Assembly (NCBI GenBank): GCA_903896015.1
Contig: CAITWF010000075.1
Location: forward strand, 1 to 56,137
Source: an uncultured Opitutia bacterium
GTDB taxonomy: Bacteria > Verrucomicrobiota > Verrucomicrobiia > Opitutales > Opitutaceae
Reading direction: 5' to 3'
Length of the DNA: 56,137 nucleotides
Under the pieces are notes generated by a model. The model did not search any database. It was not told where the DNA came from and saw only the letters and a program-made list of their open reading frames with translations. Made by a program: the position numbers and the translations under genes. Below are positions 45,140 through 54,512 of the stretch, piece after piece; the first letter of the stretch is position 1, and each line of letters begins with the position of its first letter.

Positions 45140-46702
45140 CTATGGCTGCAGTCGCACCGGGCCGCCGGGCCGCGCGTCGGTGAGCTTCGCGTCGCGAATC
45201 ACAGGCACGCCGTTGACGATCACATCGCCGAACCCGACGGCGTAGTGGTGCGGGTCGTCGAAGGTCGACGGATCGGTGACGGTCGCGGGATCGAAGATGA
45301 CGAGGTCGGCGAGGTAGGAGGGTTTGAGTTCACCGCGCTGCCCGAGTTTGAAGGTCTTCGCGGGGAGTGACGTCATCTTGCGGACGGCGTCTTCGAGGCT
45401 GAGCACCTTGAGTTCGCGCACATAGCGACCGAGCACGCGGGCGTTGTTGCCGTAGCCGCGCGGGTGGGGAACGGCGTTGCCGAATTCGCGGATGCCGGAA
45501 TCGGACGCGATCATCGTCAGCGGCTGCGCCATGAATTTCTGGAGGTCCTGTTCGTTGATGCCGTGAAACACGCCTTGCGCTCCGCCGCGAGCCTCGATGT
45601 CGAGGATGGTCTCGATTTGATCGTCGAGGGAGTCTGAGCCGCGGAGGAGTTTCGCGGCTTGCGGGATCGTTTTGCCGTTGATGCGCGGGTCCGCTTTGAA
45701 GCTGGCGATGACGGCGTAGGTGTAGTCGCCGCGTTTGCCGCGTTCGATGAACGATTTCATGTCGGCGAGCATGCGCGCCTTTTGCGCGGGGTCGGCGAGG
45801 CGTTCGCGGTAGCGCGCCCGGCCACCCTCAAGAAACTGTGCATCGATGAGATTGTCGCCGATGCCGGTGCTTGACGCGGTGTAGGCGTAGACGTCCTCGG
45901 TGATTGCAAGGCCGCTAGCGCGGGCTCGGTCGAGGTAGGCGATGATTTCATCGGCGCGGCCCCACGCGGTCGGGCCGGAAAGTTTGAGGTGCGAAACTTC
46001 CGCAGGAAGATGCGCTTCGCGAGCTACGGTGACAACTTCGTCGAGGGCCTCAATGATGCGCGAATCTTCGTGACGCATGTGGCTGGTGTAGATGCCACCG
46101 TGCGCGGCGACGACCTTGGCAAGTTCGACGATCTCGGGCGTCTTCGTGAACGTGCCGGGAAGATAAATCAGGCCGGTGCTCATCCCGACCGCGCCGTCAC
46201 GCATCGCGCGATCTACGAGGTCGCGCATCTTGGACATTTCCTGGGCGGTCGGCGGGCGGGCGAAGCTGCCGCCCATCACCTGAAAGCGCACCGAACCCTG
46301 GCCGATGAGGGTCGCGAAGTTGATCGCGATCTTCTTGCGCTCGATCGCGGCGAAGAATTCGCCGACATCGACCCGCGACGACCCGCAGTTTCCGGCGACG
46401 ATCAGGGTGACGCCCATCCGGAGAAAATTTTCCGCGACGGGGAGTTCAAGGATTTCCTCCGAGTGCGTGTGCACGTCAATGAACCCGGGCGCGAGGACGC
46501 GCCCGGCGGCGTCGATCTCGGTGCGGCCTTTGCCTTCAAATTTGCCGATGGCGGCGATGCGATCGCCGCGGACGGCGAGGTCGCCGTCAATGGCGGGTGC
46601 GCCGGTGCCGTCAATGATGCGGGCGTGACGGATAACGAGGTCAAAGTCCTGCGCGCTAAGCATGACGGTGGTGAGAAGGAAGAGTGGGAGAAGGCAGCGC
46701 AT
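45140..46702 (-). CDS. Exported D-aminoacylase-like amidohydrolase
   Basis: A 520-residue protein of the N-acyl-D-amino-acid deacylase family. The ATG at 46702 yields a signal peptide (MRCLLPLFLLTTVMLSAQ). Metal-site marks: GFIDVHTHSEE (His78, His80), GNCGSS (Cys106, the family's bridging Cys), SHMRHED, EVSHLKLSG and IASDSGIREFG (Asp). Members remove acyl groups from N-acyl-D-amino acids or act as dihydroorotase-like hydrolases. Nearness to the pyrimidine region might be incidental, since it is convergent with that operon. Upstream in-frame codons to 46807 do not look like protein. Confidence 0.9.
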   Translation of the reverse strand: MRCLLPLFLLTTVMLSAQDFDLVIRHARIIDGTGAPAIDGDLAVRGDRIAAIGKFEGKGRTEIDAAGRVLAPGFIDVHTHSEEILELPVAENFLRMGVTLIVAGNCGSSRVDVGEFFAAIERKKIAINFATLIGQGSVRFQVMGGSFARPPTAQEMSKMRDLVDRAMRDGAVGMSTGLIYLPGTFTKTPEIVELAKVVAAHGGIYTSHMRHEDSRIIEALDEVVTVAREAHLPAEVSHLKLSGPTAWGRADEIIAYLDRARASGLAITEDVYAYTASSTGIGDNLIDAQFLEGGRARYRERLADPAQKARMLADMKSFIERGKRGDYTYAVIASFKADPRINGKTIPQAAKLLRGSDSLDDQIETILDIEARGGAQGVFHGINEQDLQKFMAQPLTMIASDSGIREFGNAVPHPRGYGNNARVLGRYVRELKVLSLEDAVRKMTSLPAKTFKLGQRGELKPSYLADLVIFDPATVTDPSTFDDPHHYAVGFGDVIVNGVPVIRDAKLTDARPGGPVRLQP

Positions 46703-47036
46703 GGCGGCGTAGCGTGGGCGATGTTGAACTTGGATGAAAGAAAAAGCAGGATGAGAGGGCCGCTCGATGGAGCGTGAAGGATGGGGGTGATAAAATACGG
46801 AAGTCACCTCAACCCCTTGCGCGCGAAGGTGGTGCCGGCTGGGCGGCCCGAGGAGCTGAAATCGTGCGAATGCTGAACGGCACCTCGCCTGAAGGATTCT
46901 TTCTCGTCGGTCGCGAAATGCTGAAATTATCCGCCAAAAAACCGGTAATCAGAGTAGTGCTAAACGCCATGCTTCCCTTTCTTGGGCCGCTCTCCGTCTT
47001 TGGACGGCGGGTGGACCGCGATTCTCAAGCCGACCT
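46703..47036. other. Divergent gap between the amidohydrolase and a prepilin
   Basis: A stretch of 334 bases without a supported gene. An open frame (46774-47040) ends in an ATGA overlap with the prepilin start, but its sequence resembles no protein family. No clear promoter, operator or terminator was seen. Confidence 0.45.
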
Positions 47037-47525
47037 ATGAACGCCGTAGCCGAGGAAAGAATGGGTTTGGCGGCTCGCCGTGAGCCGCGGCGTGGCGGCG
47101 CGTTTACGCTCGTCGAAATCATGATCGTGGTGGTGATCATCGGTCTTTTGGCTGCGATGGCGATCGCCGCCTTTGGTCGGATTAAGGAGCGCTCCTTAGC
47201 CAGCCGGATGATCAATGATCTTCGGCAAATCGAAGCCGGATTTCAGCGTTATACTCTTGAGAACGGGGGTTGGCCCCCGCCCGGTGCGCCGGGCGTCCAA
47301 CCCGCCGGGATGGATGGATATCTTCCTGCCTGCTACACACGGGTCACGGCCGTGGGGGGGAATTTCTCGTGGTCCGGTGCCCCGAACAACCGAATTTACC
47401 TCATCAGCACTCCGGCCGCGGCGCAATCGATCCTCCAGCGCGTCGACGACATCATTGACGACGGCAATCTAGCGACCGGAAATTTCCGCACGCAGGGCAG
47501 CGGCTACATGCTGCAAATTTATTGA
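47037..47525 (+). CDS. Stand-alone type IV prepilin-like protein
   Basis: A 162-residue protein with a class III signal: a 22-residue basic leader ending RRGGA, then FTLVEIMIVVVIIGLLAAMAI with Glu at +5. After the helix comes RIKERSLASRMINDLRQIEAGFQRY and a small globular domain with one Cys (YLPACYT). This is the PulG/GspG-like pseudopilin layout common in Verrucomicrobia, where many stand-alone copies exist. The ATG at 47037 is used; Met9 is an alternative start. Its stop lies 15 bases before the stop of the convergent gene. It is not linked to the pil operon or the pseudopilin trio, so it may build a separate filament or be secreted by the same machinery. Confidence 0.85.
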   Translation: MNAVAEERMGLAARREPRRGGAFTLVEIMIVVVIIGLLAAMAIAAFGRIKERSLASRMINDLRQIEAGFQRYTLENGGWPPPGAPGVQPAGMDGYLPACYTRVTAVGGNFSWSGAPNNRIYLISTPAAAQSILQRVDDIIDDGNLATGNFRTQGSGYMLQIY

Positions 47526-47540
47526 ACCCCGGGCGGCGGC

Positions 47541-49385
47541 TCAGCGGTCCGTGACAAGTGTACCGCCGAGGTCGCGGCCGTTGACGACGAGAATGCCGGA
47601 TTGCTGCGCGGGGTCGGCACCGTCGGTCGCGAGGCGCTTTTCGTGCGCGAGATCGACGGAGAGGTGAAGCGGAGCGCTGGTCCCGGCAACGGTGAGGTCG
47701 AGGGTGTCGGCACGGAGGGAGATTTTGGTGCTCTCGGTGGCGCGGAGGAAGTCGGCACGAAACTTCGCGAAGGCTGCGTCGCTGGTGATATCGTTGACGG
47801 CTCTCACCCAGACAGCGGCGAGTACGCGGTCGCGCGGCGCGCCCGGGGCGAGCGTTGCGGTGAAGCGGGCGGCGCCGACTTTTCCGCCGTCCCGCACAAC
47901 GGCGAGCGAGGCGGGTTGGCCGGTGTCATCGCGCGTAACGACAAACGCGATCGCGGCGGCGGTCGTTTGAAAACGCAGGTAGAGGGGCGAATCCGCCGCG
48001 AGAGAAACGGTCTCACCGGACGCGAGCGGACCGTTGGCGTCCCACAATTCGGCTGCCGCGGGCAGGATGAAGTTGGCGTTGACGGACTCGTAGGCGATCG
48101 GGGCTTTGCCGCCAATCGGATTGCGCGCGGTGGCGGGATTGTAGGCGGCGATGAGGAGCGCTTCGGGGCCGCGTTGCACCGAGGAGATGAAGGGGAGCAG
48201 GTGCGTGAGCTTCGAGTGGCCATCGGCAGTGGCGAGTTGCTGCTGACCGTAGGGATCGCGGTGGTAATCGAGCGCGAAATTCACGAGTGGCAGCTTCGGG
48301 CCACCTGCGAGGGTGAGCGTGAGCACTTTGTCCTGCGCGCCGTAGCCAGCGCCCGACGAGCCGAGGGAAAAATTCTTACCGACGTAGTGCGTGGCGCGTT
48401 CCCACGGCTGTGTGCCGAAGCGTTGGGTGACGACACGCGGCGCGGCGGGAATCGCGGCACGGATTTCGGCGGGCGGATTCCAAAAAGTGACGTCGTCGAT
48501 CGCGGGATGGGATTCGCCGCTGGTGTTTTTCAGCCAGCCGGCGCGCATGAGTTGTTGATCGAGGTAGCCGTGGCCGGTGAGGAAGCCGTAGTCGCGGCTG
48601 TGGGCGCCGGCGATGCCTTCGTAGGGCGTGAACCAGTTGGCGGCGATGTCCGTCCACAGCAGGCGCAGGGCGGCCGCGGCTTGCGCGCGCACCGCGGGCG
48701 TCTGGGCGTAGTTGGCGAGCGCGCCGAGGTCGGTGAGGTCGGTGCCGTAGTAGGTGGGACTGGAGAATTCGTGGACGCCGTTGGCGCGGGTGTAGGCAAA
48801 CCACTCGTCGAACCATTTTCGGCCTTGGGCGACGAGCTCGGGGCGGCCAGTGGTCTCGCCGATGAGAATGCTGTTGGCGATCCGCATGAGAAAGATGTTC
48901 GTATAGCTGACATCTACCTTATGGCGCACGAGTCCCTCGGCGCTGAGCGCGAACGCGTCGGCGAGTGCGCGACGCACGTCTTCGGGCATCCGATCGCGAT
49001 ACGCAGCCCACGCGAGGCTCGCGCACTGCATGGAAAATTCGAGGGCGTTGCGATCGTTGGGCTTGGGCTCACGCCAATACCAGCGGTAGTTGCCATACGT
49101 CGGACTCACCGGATCGCGGTCGTGCAACTCCTCGACGAGCGTGACGATCGCCGCCCATTTTTCCGGACGCCAGTTGTGTGCGACCACGGTCAGAAAGAAG
49201 CCGTAGATATCACGTGCGCCGGCGTTGGGCTCACGTTTTTGATAACGCTCCCAGGTGCGGTCGTAACCGGCGATGGCTTTGGCGTCCAGCGGCGGGTAGG
49301 ACGGAGGAGCGACTTGGCCTGAGGCTGACGGTCGGGCGGAGACGAGGCTGAAGGCAACGAGAAGCGAGCGGAGGATGAGGCGCAT
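47541..49385 (-). CDS. Exported protein of unknown function, possible alpha/alpha-toroid fold
   Basis: A 614-residue protein with signal peptide MRLILRSLLVAFSLVSARPSAS. I do not recognise the family. The first half (about 45-300) is helical with many Trp/Tyr and a tandem helical-hairpin pattern (YGNYRWYWREPKPNDRNALE, SYTNIFLMRIANSILIGE, GLTGHGYLDQQ-like FLTGHGYLDQQ), resembling alpha/alpha-toroid lyases or glycosidases; the second half is beta-rich, like the C-terminal domains of polysaccharide lyases. That enzyme idea is inference. The ATG at 49385 directly abuts the T-tract of a terminator hairpin belonging to the upstream gene; a slightly longer ATG at 49397 would lie within the hairpin. 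Confidence 0.7.
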   Translation of the reverse strand: MRLILRSLLVAFSLVSARPSASGQVAPPSYPPLDAKAIAGYDRTWERYQKREPNAGARDIYGFFLTVVAHNWRPEKWAAIVTLVEELHDRDPVSPTYGNYRWYWREPKPNDRNALEFSMQCASLAWAAYRDRMPEDVRRALADAFALSAEGLVRHKVDVSYTNIFLMRIANSILIGETTGRPELVAQGRKWFDEWFAYTRANGVHEFSSPTYYGTDLTDLGALANYAQTPAVRAQAAAALRLLWTDIAANWFTPYEGIAGAHSRDYGFLTGHGYLDQQLMRAGWLKNTSGESHPAIDDVTFWNPPAEIRAAIPAAPRVVTQRFGTQPWERATHYVGKNFSLGSSGAGYGAQDKVLTLTLAGGPKLPLVNFALDYHRDPYGQQQLATADGHSKLTHLLPFISSVQRGPEALLIAAYNPATARNPIGGKAPIAYESVNANFILPAAAELWDANGPLASGETVSLAADSPLYLRFQTTAAAIAFVVTRDDTGQPASLAVVRDGGKVGAARFTATLAPGAPRDRVLAAVWVRAVNDITSDAAFAKFRADFLRATESTKISLRADTLDLTVAGTSAPLHLSVDLAHEKRLATDGADPAQQSGILVVNGRDLGGTLVTDR

Positions 49386-49412
49386 AAAAAAGGGCACGGT
49401 CGAGCCGTGCCC
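49386..49412 (-). terminator. Rho-independent terminator of the 2-oxoacid oxidoreductase gene
   Basis: On the minus strand a perfect 8-base stem, GGGCACGG with CCGTGCCC around CTCGA, runs into TTTTTT. It begins 28 bases after the oxidoreductase stop. The six T end exactly at the ATG of the next gene. Confidence 0.9.
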
Positions 49413-49439
49413 TGAGAGACGAAGCAGATGGCCGATCGA

Positions 49440-52400
49440 TTACTTCACCGCGGCAAGTTCCGCGACGATGAGTTCCTTTACGCGCGACTTCGCGTCAGCA
49501 AGCGGGAGTTCGCCCTTGTCGAGTTTGGCGAGGAAACCCTTTTGCGCGACGTAGTCCTTGTTCGCGACGCCGGCCTTGCTCTGGAGCATCCGCCACGCTT
49601 TGCGGCGCTCGACGGCGAAGAGGACCATCTGGCGCGACACGGCGTAGTATTTCACTTTCCCGTGCTCCTCGGCCTTGATGTAGCAGCCGAAGTTCGTGAC
49701 GAACGAGCGATGCTTCGGATCGAAGACGCGGCGGTGGATCACGTCATCCTGCGTGATGAAGTGTAGTTGGTCGTCGAGGAGCGTGAGCTTGACGGTTTCC
49801 TCCTCTTTGATCGATTTCACGTGCTTGCGGAAGCGGCCTTCGGTGAGCGCCCAGTGGGCGACGGTGAAATTATACTCGGTGCCGTCGGTCGCGTATTTGG
49901 TGCGCCACCAGTCGCGATCGAGCGTCGGGTTGCCCTTGAGATCGAAGGCCTCCTGAGCGGTCTCGCCCTTGCGCGGGTTGAAGACGAATTCCGGCATGCC
50001 GCGCGCATCGCGCACGAGCTTCGCTTGATCGGCGCTCATGTTGTCGGCGACGGCATGCTCGGGCTGGCAGGTCGTGTAACTCTGGAAGAACGCGGTGCCG
50101 CGATATTCGAGTCCGTCGAGCAGCGCTTTGTAGAGCTTGGCCGCATTCGCCATCGAGACCTGCGCGACGAACGGCGAGCCATGGCCGCCGGTCAGGATTT
50201 CCGAGACGTTTTTCTTTTCGATCAGCTTGCCCTGCGAGGCGACGCCGAACTGGTTCATGTCGTAGCCGCCGAGCATCGTGGACGAATCGGAGTTCTGGCC
50301 GCCGGTGTTGGAGTAGACCTGCGTGTCGAGCATGAGCATCTTCACGTTCGGGCGGTTTTGCAGGACGACCTTTGAGACGTTCTGGAAGCCGATGTCGCCG
50401 AGCGCACCGTCGCCGCCGATGACCCAGACTTTCGGCAGCTCGCGGATTTCCTGGTCGGTCATGAGCGCGTCGTCGAGATGCGTGAGGGTGAAATACTCGG
50501 ACTCACTCGCGATATTGTCTGATCGATCGAGCAGCGCGTCGGCCATGCGCTCGGGTCCGACGGAGCGGCGTGCGTGGTTGACGATGATTGACTCAGCCAT
50601 GAGCCAGGAAATCGTCGAGCCGTCCTGAAAGAGCGAGTTCATCCACGGATAGGGATGCGGGTTCGACGGCGGCGTGGAGCCGTAGACGGTGTTGCAACCC
50701 GTGCTGGCGCCCATCATCATCACGGACATGCCGTTTGCGCGGCGGCCGTCGATGGTCTGGAGTTCCTTGTGGTTGAAGGCGTCTTGCTCAAGCACGGCGG
50801 CAAGTCCGCTCACGAGCTGCTGGTCGTCGATGGTGCCGTGCGTTGCCTCGTAGTCGGCAATGCGCTTGGCGGTGTCGGCATCGTTTTCGCCGCCAAGGTT
50901 CACAACGAGATGCGCAAACGTCTTCTTGAAGAGTGCGTATTGCTGTGGGCTGCGGGCCTTGAGCGCGGCGATCTTTTCGGCGCCCTCTTTTGCGAGGCGC
51001 GTGGCTTTGGCGCGGAGACGGTCCGCTTTCTTGTGATAGATCGGCCGCATGTAGGCCTCGGTCACACTGGCGACGGAGCGGAGGATACTTTTCTCCCCGC
51101 AGCCGGCGCACGCGCCGTCGCCGGAGACGAGCGCCTCGTAATTGCGGCGGACCATGAGGTGGTTGCGCAGCGCAGCTTCGCGGGAATTGGCGGCCTCGCC
51201 GTCGTTATAGAGGCCGAGGAATTTCTGCGGCGTATCGGGCAGCAGCCGTGAGAACACCTGGGCGGTGGTGAGCTCGGCGTTGAGCTCCTCGGTCTCACGC
51301 GTCATGCGCAACGCGTCGTGATCGCCGCAGACCTGCACGCACTCGCCGCAGCCCTTGCAGAGATCGGAGACGAAGATGGAGAACAGCCCGCCGGCGCCCG
51401 CTGTCTTCGCCTCGAGCGAGCGGAAGATCGCGGGGACGTTGGAGTAGGAGAGCGGGAGTTTGCTGATGATGTTGAAGAACTCGACGCGGCCTTTTTCAGA
51501 AACGCTCGTGAGCGCGGTGACTTCATCGCTGACGATCTGCTTGAAAGGGAGGTTGGTCTTCGCTTTTACGGACTCGTTCATCCGGGCGCGGGCGCGCTGC
51601 TCGAGGCCGGCGATCTCGGCGCCGAAGGCCTGACGGTCGGCGAGACTCGTGACATAATTGTTCACCGCGGTTTTCAGCACGACGGCTACTTCCTGTGCGG
51701 TGTTCGGCAGGGCGGTGTCGGGGCACGCGGTGATGCACTCCATGCACTGCGTGCAATTTTCCGCGATGTAGACGGGCGTCTCGCGGCGGGCCACGTATTT
51801 GGACTGTGTAGCGCCCGTGCCAGCGGCCATCACGCCGACGGAGGCAAACGCACCCGCGGGCTGGTGGTATCCGAGACCCGCGCGGAATTCACTGTCGAAC
51901 TTGGTGAGCGACTGCACGGGCGCGCGCAGCGGCTGCGCGGGGGGCGCGGGGATCGAGCCGCAGCCGGAGTCGGCGCAGCCGGCCGTCGGGATGATGTGAT
52001 GTTCGCCGATCGGCTTGAGTAGCGGGTTGCGCATCGAGGAGCGGTCGGGCTCGTCGTTGCGACCGATCTTGATTTCTACGACGCGCGAGAAGCCCTGCTC
52101 CATCACTTCCATGTTCGACTTCACGACGGCTTCGCCGAAGCGGCCGAATTTTTTCTCGTATTGCTTGCGGACGACTTTTGAAAACTGCTCCTCGGAAATT
52201 CCGAACGTCTTCAAAAACGGCGAAACGCGGAAGAACGCGCCGAGAAAAGAATTTCCCTGCATGCGCAGCTGGAGTTCGGCCTGCGTGGTGGCGTTGCGCG
52301 CGATCTCAAAGCCGGGAAGAATGAAGACGCGGATGTTGTTTTCCTGAACGAACTGGCGGTATTTCGCAGGGATGCGCTGCCACGCGACCTCGGGTGAATC

Positions 52401-54197
52401 GCTCGACTCCCAGACGAGCGCGCCGCCTTTCTTCAGACCGTCGAGCGGATTCGTGTGCGTGAACGCCTTCGGATCGCAGCAGAGCACGACATCGACGTGG
52501 TTCAACTCGCAGTTCACCTTGATGCGCTCGGGCGCGACCGTGAGGTAATAATTTGTTGGCGCGCCCTTTTTCTCGGAGCCGTATTTCGGGTTGGCCATCA
52601 CGTTTATCTTTTCAACGAGTTCGCCGTCGGCGTCGTAGGTGGGATTTGATTCAGAGATAAATTTGCCGAAGTCACCGATGATCGAGCCGAGATTTTTTCC
52701 CGTCGTGATCATGCCCCAACCACCAATCGAGTGAAAGCGCACGGCGATGGCTTTGTCGGGGAGGAGTGAGGGGGTGTCCTTGCTGATGACGGCGTAAGGA
52801 TGATCGACGCCAAGGACGAAGAACCCCTCGCCGTCCGCTGCGCGCTTGCCGTCCTTGCGGGCACTCGCGCCGGTGGCGAACTCATATGCGCCGAGCGTGT
52901 GCTCGGGGCGAAAATCGCGCGAGCCGATGCCATAGGCGCCGCGGAAGAGCCGTGGCGTCTCGGCCGGCGTGAGGGCGGGGAGCACGCCGCCGAATTTAGC
53001 GACCTCATTCGCCTTGCCGAGCGCGACGCGGATGTCGCGCGCGAGGGGATTATCGCCGGCGAGACCCTCATCTGTGCGCTCAAGGATGATGACGTTTTTC
53101 TTGCCGCGCAGTGCGTTGATGACGGCGGCCTCAGGGAACGGACGGATGACGTTGACGTGGATCGAGCCGACCTTTGCGTTGCGCTGCTCGCGCAGGTAGT
53201 CGCACGCGGCCTCGATGTTGTCGGCGGCGCAGCCGAGCGAGACGAATACCGTGTCGGCATCCTCCGTTTTGTATTCCTGAATAAAACCGTAGTGCCGGCC
53301 GGTGAGCTTGCCGAACTCCGCGTAGGCTTCGGCGAGCATCGGCAGGATGAACTCGTTAAAATTATTCCGGCGCGCGACGACGCCGTTCATGTGGTGCTCC
53401 TGATTCTGCACCGGCCCGAGGAGGATCGGGTTTTTGAGATCCATCATCTGCGGGACGCGGCGGCGCTTCGGGCCGAAGAGCTCGCGCTGCGCGGGGGTGG
53501 GGCAGTCGATCTGATCGTCGCAGGCACCGAGAAACTCGCGGAGCAGCTCGGCCTCGGGCGCGAGATACATGCGCTCGGAATGCGTGGTGAGCATGCCGTC
53601 CTGGATGTTCATGCCGGGATTGAGCGAGAGCTCGTTCACCTTGCGCAGAATGATCGCCTGATCGGCGGCTTGCTGGGCGTCTTTCGACATGAGCATCGTC
53701 CAGCCGACGTCGAGTGCGGCGTAGAAATCGTCGTGGCCGCAATGGACATTGAGTGCGTGCTTGGTCAGCGCGCGCGCGCCGATTTCGAGGACCATCGTCG
53801 AAAGCTTTCCGGGCGCATGATAGTATTGCTCCATCGCGTAGACGATGCCCTGGCCCGAGGTAAAGTTGACGGTGCGGCGGCCCTGCACGGCGTAGGACGT
53901 GGCGCCGCCTTGCGCGGCGTGTTCGCCCTCGGTCTCGACGGCGACTTTTTGCTGGCCCCAGACGTTGAGCTCACCGGCCGCGTAGGAGCCCTGATAAATT
54001 TCGCCGCCCTCGGTGCTCGGCGTGATCGGGTAAAATACACCGCCTTCGGTGATGCGCGTCTCGACGTATTGCGTGACGAGATAGTTGCCGTTACACGTGA
54101 CGCGGAGGCCAGGATAACGCGGCTTGGTGTGCGGTGGGACGGAAGTCCCGGGCGGATTGGACGCGGAAACCTTTTCACCAGTGGCGGAGTTGCTCAT
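49440..54197 (-). CDS. nifJ: Long pyruvate:ferredoxin (flavodoxin) oxidoreductase
   Basis: A 1585-residue 2-oxoacid:acceptor oxidoreductase with all PFOR domains fused: the pyrimidine-binding domain (FYPITPSTEGGEIYQ, about 56), a transketolase-C-like domain, the gamma domain (IGGWGMITTGKNLG, about 493), a first 4Fe-4S site (CTQCMECITACPDTALP, about 816), a second (CKGCGECVQVCG, about 948), and the TPP domain with CAGCGEKS (about 1030), VIGGDGALGDIGF (about 1262) and the distal Cys in TTCQPEHA. Ordinary PFORs are about 1170-1230 residues. The extra length is mostly a spacer between the two ferredoxin-type sites and a charged insert after CAGCGEKS (about 1050-1160). It likely makes acetyl-CoA and reduced ferredoxin from pyruvate. 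A terminator follows. Confidence 0.93.
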   Translation of the reverse strand: MSNSATGEKVSASNPPGTSVPPHTKPRYPGLRVTCNGNYLVTQYVETRITEGGVFYPITPSTEGGEIYQGSYAAGELNVWGQQKVAVETEGEHAAQGGATSYAVQGRRTVNFTSGQGIVYAMEQYYHAPGKLSTMVLEIGARALTKHALNVHCGHDDFYAALDVGWTMLMSKDAQQAADQAIILRKVNELSLNPGMNIQDGMLTTHSERMYLAPEAELLREFLGACDDQIDCPTPAQRELFGPKRRRVPQMMDLKNPILLGPVQNQEHHMNGVVARRNNFNEFILPMLAEAYAEFGKLTGRHYGFIQEYKTEDADTVFVSLGCAADNIEAACDYLREQRNAKVGSIHVNVIRPFPEAAVINALRGKKNVIILERTDEGLAGDNPLARDIRVALGKANEVAKFGGVLPALTPAETPRLFRGAYGIGSRDFRPEHTLGAYEFATGASARKDGKRAADGEGFFVLGVDHPYAVISKDTPSLLPDKAIAVRFHSIGGWGMITTGKNLGSIIGDFGKFISESNPTYDADGELVEKINVMANPKYGSEKKGAPTNYYLTVAPERIKVNCELNHVDVVLCCDPKAFTHTNPLDGLKKGGALVWESSDSPEVAWQRIPAKYRQFVQENNIRVFILPGFEIARNATTQAELQLRMQGNSFLGAFFRVSPFLKTFGISEEQFSKVVRKQYEKKFGRFGEAVVKSNMEVMEQGFSRVVEIKIGRNDEPDRSSMRNPLLKPIGEHHIIPTAGCADSGCGSIPAPPAQPLRAPVQSLTKFDSEFRAGLGYHQPAGAFASVGVMAAGTGATQSKYVARRETPVYIAENCTQCMECITACPDTALPNTAQEVAVVLKTAVNNYVTSLADRQAFGAEIAGLEQRARARMNESVKAKTNLPFKQIVSDEVTALTSVSEKGRVEFFNIISKLPLSYSNVPAIFRSLEAKTAGAGGLFSIFVSDLCKGCGECVQVCGDHDALRMTRETEELNAELTTAQVFSRLLPDTPQKFLGLYNDGEAANSREAALRNHLMVRRNYEALVSGDGACAGCGEKSILRSVASVTEAYMRPIYHKKADRLRAKATRLAKEGAEKIAALKARSPQQYALFKKTFAHLVVNLGGENDADTAKRIADYEATHGTIDDQQLVSGLAAVLEQDAFNHKELQTIDGRRANGMSVMMMGASTGCNTVYGSTPPSNPHPYPWMNSLFQDGSTISWLMAESIIVNHARRSVGPERMADALLDRSDNIASESEYFTLTHLDDALMTDQEIRELPKVWVIGGDGALGDIGFQNVSKVVLQNRPNVKMLMLDTQVYSNTGGQNSDSSTMLGGYDMNQFGVASQGKLIEKKNVSEILTGGHGSPFVAQVSMANAAKLYKALLDGLEYRGTAFFQSYTTCQPEHAVADNMSADQAKLVRDARGMPEFVFNPRKGETAQEAFDLKGNPTLDRDWWRTKYATDGTEYNFTVAHWALTEGRFRKHVKSIKEEETVKLTLLDDQLHFITQDDVIHRRVFDPKHRSFVTNFGCYIKAEEHGKVKYYAVSRQMVLFAVERRKAWRMLQSKAGVANKDYVAQKGFLAKLDKGELPLADAKSRVKELIVAELAAVK

Positions 54198-54512
54198 GTG
54201 GGGGCGGGAGGGAGACGCAGGTTGAACTAAGGCGGAGGACGGTCGAAAAAACCGGAGGGGAGTCCGCGGGAACGCGTCACACTCATGCGGGCTTTGCGCG
54301 GAGTTACAAAGGCAAAAGTGACTCTTTCGTTGTGGGAACGCGCCGGCGGGTTGCGATGGTGGTGCGCAGTGAAATGATTTTGTTCATCGGGTAATGAGTA
54401 TCGCCTCGCGCACCCCTCCGATCTGTCCTCGACACGTGGCGGATGAGCGAGCATCTCATCCTCACTCCCGCCCGTGTTGTCCCCTCCTTCGCAAAACGAC
54501 TTGGTCTCTGCG
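54198..54512. other. Divergent gap between the oxidoreductase and a response regulator
   Basis: No gene is supported in these 315 bases; they must carry two promoters. I saw no clear -35/-10 pair or operator. Confidence 0.45.

Noticed and set aside
46774-47040. An 88-codon frame ending in an ATGA overlap with the prepilin start
   Set aside because: The overlap is tempting, but the composition is not protein-like beyond chance and no domain or start signal is present.
47601-49322. A 573-codon plus-strand frame opposite the exported protein
   Set aside because: It mirrors high-GC third positions of the opposite gene; the minus frame has a clear signal peptide and normal composition.
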